Below, piece by piece: positions 5,295-9,945 of a DNA stretch of 9,945 nucleotides; within the stretch, counting starts at the first letter, position 1, and every line of letters begins with the position of its first letter. This DNA comes from Desulfobacteraceae bacterium. Lineage in GTDB: Bacteria; Desulfobacterota; Desulfobacteria; Desulfobacterales; JAUWMJ01. Where the stretch lies: positions 1 to 9,945 of the forward strand of contig JAUWOH010000091.1 of NCBI GenBank assembly GCA_030612225.1, in the 5' to 3' direction. The notes beneath the pieces were generated by a model. That model was not told the origin of the DNA. It was given only the letters and a program-made list of their open reading frames with translations, and did no database searches. The position numbers were made by a program, and so were the translations under genes.

Positions 5295-5642
5295 TTGAAA
5301 ACAATAAAGATCAAACAACATAAAAGTAAAATTCCGTTTTTTATCGGAACTGCTTTACTTATCTGCCTGTTATGTGCAACATCGGCATGGTCGCACAAGG
5401 TGCATGTTTTTGCCTGGGTTGAAGGGGATGAAGTATATACGGAAAGTTTCTTTTCAAACGGAAAGAAGGCTATGAATGCCCCAATTAAGGTTTTTGACGG
5501 TAATGGGAAGTTGATCCTATCCGGTAAAACCGATAAAAGCGGCAGCTTTACCTTTAAGTTGCCACTTTGCAAAGATATGAGAATTGTTCTTAATGCCTCC
5601 GAAGGCCACAGAGCAGAATATAGGCTGCTGATTAAGGAATAG
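5295..5642 (+). CDS. NikL-like periplasmic nickel/cobalt transport component
   Basis: This 115-residue exported protein starts at TTG immediately after the stop of the FmdE gene, so translation is probably coupled. The TTG start is chosen because it gives a full signal peptide (basic start, hydrophobic core FFIGTALLICLLCATSAWS) and no in-frame ATG precedes the mature part. Cleavage after Ser33 would leave HKVHVFAWVEGDEVY with an N-terminal His and a second His at 37. The remainder is a carboxypeptidase-regulatory-like beta-sandwich: NAPIKVFDGNGKLILSGKTD, then GSFTFKLP and ASEGHRAEY. The pattern resembles NikL-type auxiliary components of ECF nickel/cobalt transporters (with NikM/CbiM, NikQ and NikO). 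The C-terminal membrane segment usual in NikL is absent, and no transporter genes follow. A role in periplasmic Ni or Co handling is inferred. Confidence 0.7.
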   Translation: MKTIKIKQHKSKIPFFIGTALLICLLCATSAWSHKVHVFAWVEGDEVYTESFFSNGKKAMNAPIKVFDGNGKLILSGKTDKSGSFTFKLPLCKDMRIVLNASEGHRAEYRLLIKE

Positions 5643-5666
5643 AGCTATAGTCGCTTCCTTTTGCCT

Positions 5667-5688
5667 TCCGCTTGCAGCGGGGTTTTTT
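5667..5688 (+). terminator. Intrinsic terminator of the FmdE/NikL unit
   Basis: CCGCT (5668-5672) and AGCGG (5676-5680) form a 5-bp stem with a 3-base loop, extended by a T-G pair, followed by GG and six T (5683-5688). It lies 26 bases after the NikL-like stop codon. The stem is short but GC-rich. Bases 5689-5825 contain a further small hairpin (CCGGC/GCCGG near 5742-5756) and no gene. Confidence 0.7.
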
Positions 5689-5825
5689 CGGTTAATCCCG
5701 CTACGAGCGGAATCGCCTTCCCTCGCTCAAAGTCCGGCGGAGTGCCGGGACATCTTTAATTAACTGACCAACCTGGATTTCCATTCTCCTATTGCAAGCT
5801 ATTTTGTTTTTTAAAGACGTTCCGG

Positions 5826-5909
5826 TTAGTCGGTAAGTTCCCCTAAAAAAAGATAAATTTTCGCAAAGTCCAAATCTTCCCAAAGTGCCACGGTTTTAGG
5901 CTCAATCAT
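5826..5909 (-). CDS. Possible 27-residue peptide after vapC
   Basis: On the minus strand an ATG at 5909, four bases after the vapC stop, opens a 27-codon frame (MIEPKTVALWEDLDFAKIYL and then FLGELTD) ending in TAA at 5826-5828. AGGA lies four bases upstream of the ATG. The composition (Trp, acidic patch, hydrophobic helix) is protein-like, but the frame is short and not recognised. It may be a small TA-linked peptide, a gene remnant, or chance. Confidence 0.2.
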   Translation of the reverse strand: MIEPKTVALWEDLDFAKIYLFLGELTD

Positions 5910-5913
5910 TTTC

Positions 5914-6333
5914 CTAATAATTCCAGGGATTGATAATGGACAATTTACTTGCTTGAAAGTCCTCTTCATTCCTTGTCACTAAGATGAGATTATGTGTATA
6001 GGATGTAGCAGCAATAAGGCTGTCTATTGAAGACATGGGCATTCCTTCTTTTTCAGCTTTCCCTTGCATTACGCCCCAATTCTCGGCAACAGTAATATCA
6101 ATGGAATGAATACGATCCTGGTAATTTTCCAATAGGGTATTGAGCCAATCTGTCAATCTTTCTTTCTTCTTCGATTCAGGTAGTTTGGTCAATCCTTTTC
6201 GGATTTCACCGATGGTAAGGGAAGATAAAAATAATCGTTCTGACGGGATACTATTTATCCACATAATTACCCTTGAACTGGGAGCAGGTTTCACAATTTC
6301 TGATATTACACATGTGTCCAGTAAATAATTCAC
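5914..6333 (-). CDS. vapC: VapC-type PIN-domain ribonuclease toxin
   Basis: This 139-residue PIN-domain protein is the toxin of a type II module; VapC toxins are Mg-dependent endoribonucleases, often cutting tRNA or rRNA. The acidic active site is visible in order: Asp6 in YLLDTCVISEIVK, Glu43 in LTIGEIRKG, Asp104 in SSIDSLIAA, and the acidic NEEDF (122-126) after VTR. It ends NPWNY, as many proteins of this subgroup do. It starts with GTG at 6333-6331, overlapping the antitoxin stop by 4 bases (GTGA), which indicates translational coupling. No inactivating change is seen, unlike in the two toxins at the left end of the window. Confidence 0.93.
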   Translation of the reverse strand: MNYLLDTCVISEIVKPAPSSRVIMWINSIPSERLFLSSLTIGEIRKGLTKLPESKKKERLTDWLNTLLENYQDRIHSIDITVAENWGVMQGKAEKEGMPMSSIDSLIAATSYTHNLILVTRNEEDFQASKLSIINPWNY

Positions 6334-6581
6334 AGTTCGATACTCCTTGGGTAATCTTGTCGTCTTTCGATTTCAAAATCTTCGTCCATTTTGGGACAGT
6401 TTAATAAAAATTCTTTAAAACTTGGTTTATTAGAGATTAAATCCTCATAATCCTTAACTGAAAGTACCACAACTGTCTTTGCTCCTCGACGTGTCACATA
6501 CTGAGGACCTACCTTCAACGCATTTTCTACAACCCTACTGAATTGTGCTTTGGCATCTTGTAATTTCCAAACTACTTCCAT
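6330..6581 (-). CDS. Phd/YefM-family antitoxin
   Basis: This 83-residue protein starts MEVVWKLQDAKAQFSRVVEN, the canonical N-terminus of the Phd/YefM fold (W-x-L-Q-D-A-K-A-x-F-S), followed by GPQYVTRRGAKTVVVLSVKDYEDL, which completes the DNA-binding and dimer domain. The C-terminal 30 residues (after about 53) would bind the toxin. A ribosome binding site (GGGAGG) lies 6-7 bases upstream of ATG 6581. It should neutralise the overlapping VapC and repress the operon. A Phd-type antitoxin paired with a PIN toxin is a common combination. Confidence 0.92.
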   Translation of the reverse strand: MEVVWKLQDAKAQFSRVVENALKVGPQYVTRRGAKTVVVLSVKDYEDLISNKPSFKEFLLNCPKMDEDFEIERRQDYPRSIEL

Positions 6582-6604
6582 AATTCCTCCCTGACATAAG
6601 TGCC

Positions 6605-6638
6605 TAGCCAGACTAGACTAAATATGAATAATTGTCAA
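6605..6638 (-). promoter_or_regulatory. Promoter and operator region of the Phd/VapC module
   Basis: On the minus strand a perfect TTGACA (6638-6633) is followed after 17 bases by TAGTCT (6615-6610), a weak -10. The short inverted repeat CTAG(5)CTAG (6604-6616 region) overlaps the -10 and may be the antitoxin operator. The -35 is convincing; the operator is tentative. Confidence 0.45.
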
Positions 6639-6689
6639 CACTCTTTTCAAGGATTAAAGGAGGTTTTTTAATTTAAAGAGCTAACCATA

Positions 6690-6889
6690 TTTGATGGCCT
6701 CGTAAAAATTCTCCCGTTTCAGTTCAGCGGAACGCTGTTCTGTATTTCATAATCATTCAACTTACTATTAGTGCGCCTTATGATTATCCCGCTTTAGCAG
6801 GACACGCCTTTCTTGTCCTGCTGCTTTTTAGCGGTGCAATTTGAACTTTTTATGAGACCGTCTAAGTCGGTTTTTTTCGAGTTCATCAA
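6690..6889. mobile_element. MITE-like non-coding element, copy 2
   Basis: This 200-bp stretch begins TTTGATGGCCTCGTAAAAA and ends TTTTTTTCGAGTTCATCAA, imperfect terminal inverted repeats. Inside are CAGCG/CGCTG (6725-6737), ATAATCAT/ATGATTAT (6749-6756 with 6780-6787), and a compound hairpin in which GCAGGACA/TGTCCTGC (6797-6804 with 6814-6821) is nested within CCGCT/AGCGG (6789-6793 with 6830-6834). It shares with the copy at 1561-1779 the outer TTGATGG/CATCAA ends, the TTATCCCGCT...TTTTTAGCGG module, and a right-end block of about 50 bases (6843-6892 against 1731-1780) that matches at most positions. Both copies have the same orientation. No coding sequence or transposase is present. Confidence 0.55.
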
Positions 6890-6970
6890 TTTTAAAGTCT
6901 CCATTTTCATCAAGTCTCCCGAACAACACATCTGAATCTGCGACTGCCTATAGATAGTTGGTTCCGTTTA

Positions 6971-7093
6971 AAAAACCTGATGGATTTTTCTATAGGCTCA
7001 CTTACATTCTGAGGTATAGGCTTTGTTATTGTGTTTAGTGTAACACAGACAGGGTGGTTTGGAACATCCGGTTTTTTATTAAACGATTTGACA
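6971..7093 (+). pseudogene. Orphan amtB fragment
   Basis: Forty-one codons read KNLMDFSIGSLTF, stop, GIGFVIVFSV, TQTGWFGTSG, LLNDLT with the frame preserved; they match residues 80-119 of the intact AmtB at 2413. By direct base-by-base count 100 of 120 bases agree with 2650-2769 (my alignment). Many differences are at third positions, which suggests descent from a second, once-functional amtB rather than a recent copy of the neighbouring gene. The conserved Trp93 codon is TGA here (7010-7012). Similarity stops abruptly on both sides; no start, ribosome binding site, or remaining part of the gene is present. Confidence 0.88.
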
Positions 7094-7229
7094 CGAGTGG
7101 CTCGATCTCGTAAATAGACATCATCCAGAGAAATAAAGATGGGCTCGCTGGGAAGCCAAGCCTTTGCGGGATCATGTGATAGCCGGATGTAAGCCCTGAT
7201 TAAAACTTCTCCTTTGCCAAAGACTTATC
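7094..7229. other. Non-coding remainder before the M20 peptidase gene
   Basis: No gene is recognised between the amtB fragment and the peptidase gene, nor between 6890 and 6970. On the minus strand a frame without Met runs from 7224 leftwards (VLIRAYIRLSHDPAKAW, then PIFISLDDVYLRDRATRV). It looks protein-like, but its continuation is antisense to the amtB fragment, so it may be a trace of another inserted gene or chance. No convincing promoter for the peptidase gene was found here. Confidence 0.3.
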
Positions 7230-8405
7230 ATGACCATTTATGAGAGTATTACAGATTTTCTAAAAACACAGGAGCCGGAAATGTTTAGGCTCCTTCGAGA
7301 AATGGTGCTGATTCAAAGCAGCAGCTATAATAAGAAAGGGATTGACCGTGTCGTTGCTCTTATACAATCTGCATTTAAAAATAATAAGGTTTTTTGCCAA
7401 ATTGTTGAGCAAAAAACATTCGGAAACCATCTGGTTGTCAGATCTTTTCACAAATCCCCTCCCCGTACGCAGGTACTTTTAGTGGGCCATATGGATACTG
7501 TCTTTCCTGAAGACACCACCTTCAACTGGTACAAAGAAGACAAAAATAACAGTTACGGCCCTGGTGTTATAGATATGAAAGGAGGGCTGGTAGCCGGAAT
7601 TTTTGCCCTCAAAGCTCTTGAGTTTGCCGGTCTTTTAGAAAAAATACCCATAACTTTCTTTTTTAATTCAGATGAAGAGATAGGTTCAATAAGTTCCAGA
7701 AAACTCATCGAAAATGAGGCAATAAACAGCGCTTTTGCCTTTGTTCTGGAGGCCGGCGGTCGGGCAGGAGAAGTCGTTACCGGGCGAAAAGGAAACATTT
7801 CAGCAAAACTTGATATCAAGGGCAAGGCCGGCCATGCTGCTTTTGCCGGTAAAGACAAAGCAAGTGCAATCTTGGAGCTTGCCCATAAAACAATAGCATT
7901 TGAATCCTTAAATGATCATAAAAGAGGAATTACTGTAAATGTAGGCAAAATTAAAGGAGGAATCGGCTCCAATACAGTGCCTGAAAACTCAACAGCCTTC
8001 ATTGACTTCAGGTTTTCATCTGCTGAGGATAAAAAATATCTGGAAGAAAAAATAAAAGATGTAATAAAAAAACAACAAACACCAAATACTAGCTGCACAG
8101 TAGAAATATTAACCAGCCGTCTCCCGATGAATCAGTGCACTGCCAACAGAGAACTTTTCGCTAATGTTAAAGATGTGGCAAAAAGCCTTAACCTGCCTCT
8201 TAAGGAAGAATTCAGGCCAGGCGTATCAGACGCTAATTTCATTGCTCACCAGAATATACCCGTAATAGATGGTCTGGGTCCAATTGGAGGAAAAGACCAT
8301 AGTGATGACGAATATATGATTAAAGAAAGTCTTCTTCAAAGAACTGTCCTCCTTGCATGCTCTATTATTAAATGCTTGAAAATTCTTGACACAAACAGGC
8401 AATAA
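7230..8405 (+). CDS. M20 metallopeptidase, carboxypeptidase G2 type
   Basis: This 391-residue enzyme belongs to the M20A zinc peptidases (glutamate carboxypeptidase / ArgE / DapE fold), which hydrolyse terminal amino acids or N-acyl groups with two Zn ions. The metal and catalytic residues appear in order: GHMDTVFP (His87, Asp89), GPGVIDMKGG (Asp115), SDEEIGS (catalytic Glu149, metal Glu150), VLEAG (Glu174), and GGKDHSDDE (His357). The lid domain (about 185-300) carries GKAGHAA with His202 and IKGGIGSNTVP, as in CPG2-like dimers. No signal peptide is seen, so it is cytoplasmic. The substrate is unknown. ATG 7230 has a poor ribosome binding site; an ATG 51 bases later (residue 18) has GGAG at good spacing, but starting there would remove part of the N-terminal helix. 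Confidence 0.92.
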   Translation: MTIYESITDFLKTQEPEMFRLLREMVLIQSSSYNKKGIDRVVALIQSAFKNNKVFCQIVEQKTFGNHLVVRSFHKSPPRTQVLLVGHMDTVFPEDTTFNWYKEDKNNSYGPGVIDMKGGLVAGIFALKALEFAGLLEKIPITFFFNSDEEIGSISSRKLIENEAINSAFAFVLEAGGRAGEVVTGRKGNISAKLDIKGKAGHAAFAGKDKASAILELAHKTIAFESLNDHKRGITVNVGKIKGGIGSNTVPENSTAFIDFRFSSAEDKKYLEEKIKDVIKKQQTPNTSCTVEILTSRLPMNQCTANRELFANVKDVAKSLNLPLKEEFRPGVSDANFIAHQNIPVIDGLGPIGGKDHSDDEYMIKESLLQRTVLLACSIIKCLKILDTNRQ

Positions 8406-8665
8406 ATATTGATCCTCTTGTGAAAAGTCTGATTTCCCCTCCCATTATTTACCCTCAGCCCAACACTCTCCCATCTCTCTTCACAGAAGCGGGATCTTCT
8501 ATAAGGTATGGGTGGTGTCATTTCGGCAAAAGCCGGTATTCAGAACCGTAATTCAGAAATCGGTTTAAAGTTTTTATCAAGTTTAGTGTTTATTCGCCTT
8601 TTAGAAAGGCCCGTTTACCTAGCCCACTGATAATTGCGAGCGTTTGGCTTCAAAACCTAAAAATA
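8406..8665. other. Intergenic stretch with two small hairpins
   Basis: No gene is seen here. CGGC/GCCG with an AAAA loop (8524-8535) and GCCTTT/AAAGGC with a 3-base loop (8596-8610) are perfect small hairpins. Neither is followed by a T-run, and no clear terminator for the peptidase gene was found. The 8440-8480 part is pyrimidine-rich. Confidence 0.4.
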
Positions 8666-8694
8666 TTGACATTAGGCACACATTGTAATAAATT
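8666..8694 (+). promoter_or_regulatory. Promoter of the BrnT-like module
   Basis: A perfect TTGACA (8666-8671) is followed after 17 bases by TAAATT (8689-8694), four of six matches to the -10 consensus. The -10 ends only six bases before the ATG at 8701, so the start of transcription should fall on or next to the start codon. Confidence 0.6.
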
Positions 8695-8700
8695 CAATTT

Positions 8701-8982
8701 ATGGAGTATTATAAATGGAACAAGGAAAAAAACGAAAGGCTTAAAACAGAATGTGGTATCAGTTTTGAGCAAATAACCATGCATGTTGAACGAGGTGATT
8801 TACTTGATATTGCAACTCATCCCAACCAGTCGAAATATCCGAACCAACAGATACTTATCGTTAAAATTAATGACTATGTCTATCTTGTTCCATTTGTCGA
8901 AAATGAAAATGGTAAGTTTTTAAAAACAATAATTCCGAGTCGTAAAGCCACTCGCGATTATTTAGGAGGCAAGAATGAGTAA
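8701..8982 (+). CDS. BrnT-like toxin
   Basis: This 93-residue protein resembles the BrnT group of the RelE superfamily. It opens MEYYKWNKEKNERLKTECGI (BrnT proteins begin with W-(D/N)-x-x-K-N and a G-(I/L)-(S/D)-F-E turn). It continues with GDLLDIATHPNQSKYPNQ, the strand YVYLVPFVEN, and the basic block LKTIIPSRKATRDYL, equivalent to the C-terminal (S/I)-x-(R/P)-(S/A)-x-K/R-x-x region. BrnT toxins are ribonucleases that inhibit translation. No ribosome binding site precedes the ATG and the promoter lies immediately upstream, so the message is probably leaderless. The gene overlaps the antitoxin by 8 bases. The toxin-first order is that of brnTA. The family call rests on pattern and context. 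Confidence 0.75.
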   Translation: MEYYKWNKEKNERLKTECGISFEQITMHVERGDLLDIATHPNQSKYPNQQILIVKINDYVYLVPFVENENGKFLKTIIPSRKATRDYLGGKNE

Positions 8983-9280
8983 AATTAAACTCGATAAAGA
9001 CGAACAAGAGATTCTCGAATCTTTTGAGCGAGGTGAGTGGAAGTCAGTGCAAAATGTTAAAGCAAAGATAATGAAACACCAGCAATATGCACGCAAAACT
9101 CTGAAAAAAGATAAAAGAGTTAATATCAGAATATCTTCTAAAGTCCTGGAGGAAATCCAAGCTCTTGCTGTAGAAAATGGAATTCCATATCAAACTCTTA
9201 TGTCTAGCGTTCTCCACCGTTATGTTTCCGGCTATCTTATAGAAAAACCAAGGCCGAAGCCATTTGAGTCTGACGCCTGA
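8975..9280 (+). CDS. BrnA/CopG-like ribbon-helix-helix antitoxin
   Basis: This 101-residue basic protein pairs with the BrnT-like toxin. Its N-terminal half (LDKDEQEILESFERGEWKSV, then KIMKHQQYARKTL) would contact the toxin. The ribbon-helix-helix DNA-binding part lies at residues about 50-90: KRVNIRISSKVLEEIQALA, GIPYQTLMSSVLHRYVSGYL. It should repress the operon with the toxin. A strong ribosome binding site (AGGAGG at 8964-8969) precedes ATG 8975, inside the toxin gene, in clear contrast to the toxin's missing one. The pairing and the domain are well supported; the exact family name is less so. Confidence 0.85.
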   Translation: MSKIKLDKDEQEILESFERGEWKSVQNVKAKIMKHQQYARKTLKKDKRVNIRISSKVLEEIQALAVENGIPYQTLMSSVLHRYVSGYLIEKPRPKPFESDA

Positions 9281-9333
9281 TATCTCGCTGTTTTGGAAGT
9301 TATTGCTTTCAACAACATAAAACTTAAAATCTT

Positions 9334-9945
9334 ATGAATTCGACTATGAACCACATGACAACACCAAATACAAACTTGCCAAACAACGGCTTGGACGACT
9401 TTGATCTTTCCTTTAAGGTTTTCCATGAACTCATGGCGAAAAAAGTCACTGAAATCCTTCTGGTTTCCAGTCCTTATGACGCCTTTATCATGGAGGAGGA
9501 AGGACGGCTTGCTGAAAGAATCATCCATGAATATCGCGGATTGAATCTTTCCCGCCCGCCCAAACTCACCTGGGTATCCACTGCCCAGGAAGCACTTAAT
9601 GCTTTATCCAACAAAGAATTTGATCTTGTCATCACAATGCCCCGCTTAGATGACATGGACGCCTTTAATCTTGGTAGAAAAATAAAAAAGATGTGCCCCG
9701 AGCTTCCGATATTTCTCCTTACACACTACACTAACAGACTTCTCCTCGACTCTAAGCACCCGGGTTTAAGCTCCATAGACAAACTATATGTGTGGTACGG
9801 AAACAGCGATCTTCTTCTCGCCCTGATCAAGAATGCCGAAGATAAAATGAACGTGACCTATGATACCAAAAGAGCAAAGGTCAGGGTTATTATTTTGGTG
9901 GAAGACTCACCCATATATTACTCATCCTTTCTTCCCATCCTTTAT
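9334..9945 (+). CDS. Tandem receiver-domain protein, N-terminal part (PEP-utilising enzyme type)
   Basis: The frame is open from ATG 9334 to the end of the window (204 codons) and continues beyond it. Residues about 37-170 form a receiver-like domain (VTEILLVSSPYDAFIMEEEG, then EFDLVITMPRLDDMDAF). The usual phosphoacceptor Asp, four residues before the Pro, is Val99, so the domain should not be phosphorylated in the standard way. From about residue 182 a second receiver begins (KVRVIILVEDSPIYY) with the acidic pair Glu190-Asp191. The sequence resembles N-terminal extensions of phosphoenolpyruvate synthase/pyruvate-phosphate-dikinase-like proteins in Desulfobacterota, but no phosphotransferase part is visible here. 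ATG 9346 and 9355 are alternative starts; none has a strong ribosome binding site. It lies 53 bases after the antitoxin gene. Confidence 0.75.
   Translation, partial: MNSTMNHMTTPNTNLPNNGLDDFDLSFKVFHELMAKKVTEILLVSSPYDAFIMEEEGRLAERIIHEYRGLNLSRPPKLTWVSTAQEALNALSNKEFDLVITMPRLDDMDAFNLGRKIKKMCPELPIFLLTHYTNRLLLDSKHPGLSSIDKLYVWYGNSDLLLALIKNAEDKMNVTYDTKRAKVRVIILVEDSPIYYSSFLPILY

Noticed and set aside
6908..7224. Long minus-strand frame without Met spanning the amtB fragment
   Set aside because: The intact amtB also has an open antisense frame in the same place, so most of it is a by-product; only the 7096-7224 part is noted as unexplained.
7282..8405. Alternative start of the M20 peptidase at residue 18
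   Set aside because: The ribosome binding site there is better, but the residues before it form part of the N-terminal helix expected in this family; the first ATG is kept, with doubt.

Overview
The window looks like a chromosomal segment of a mesophilic anaerobe of the Desulfobacterota (former Deltaproteobacteria), most likely a Desulfobacterales sulfate reducer. The grounds are the fairly AT-rich DNA, a secreted FmdE-domain protein beside a NikL-like periplasmic metal-transport component, and a receiver-domain protein resembling the N-terminus of PEP/pyruvate-binding phosphotransferases of that group. The taxonomic call is inference from gene content, not from a marker gene.

Layout. 1-273 is the 3' end of a CurA-like NADP-dependent oxidoreductase. 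453-1554 (minus) is a tandem array of two type II toxin-antitoxin (TA) modules, DinJ/YafQ followed by a short antitoxin with a ParE/RelE toxin. Both toxins look damaged: YafQ has Asn at the conserved C-terminal catalytic His, and ParE has an in-frame stop. 1561-1779 is a MITE-like element made of nested inverted repeats. 1946-3747 is a sigma-54 promoter driving glnK-amtB (ammonium sensing and transport). 4013-5642 is a small transcription unit: a promoter, a leader with an intrinsic terminator, a secreted FmdE-domain protein, and a NikL-like protein starting at an abutting TTG. 5914-6581 (minus) is a Phd/VapC module. 6690-6889 is a second, diverged copy of the MITE-like family, followed by an orphan 40-codon amtB fragment (6971-7093) with a stop codon. 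7230-8405 encodes an M20 metallopeptidase of the carboxypeptidase G2 type. 8701-9280 is a BrnT-like toxin/RHH antitoxin pair. 9334 to the end is the start of a protein with a degenerate receiver domain followed by a second receiver domain.

How it works together. glnK-amtB is a self-contained nitrogen-limitation operon: the P-II protein gates the AmtB channel, and the promoter expects a bacterial enhancer-binding protein. The FmdE/NikL pair is a secreted metal-binding unit without its usual membrane transporter in view. The rest is typical accessory DNA: four TA modules, two MITE-like repeats, and fragments of genes.

The observations most worth following are the leader RNA before the FmdE gene, whose hairpin loop can pair with the terminator; the orphan FmdE-NikL pair; the same repeat family lying upstream of both the intact amtB operon and the amtB fragment; the decayed toxins beside intact antitoxins; and the apparently leaderless BrnT-like toxin next to an antitoxin with a strong ribosome binding site.
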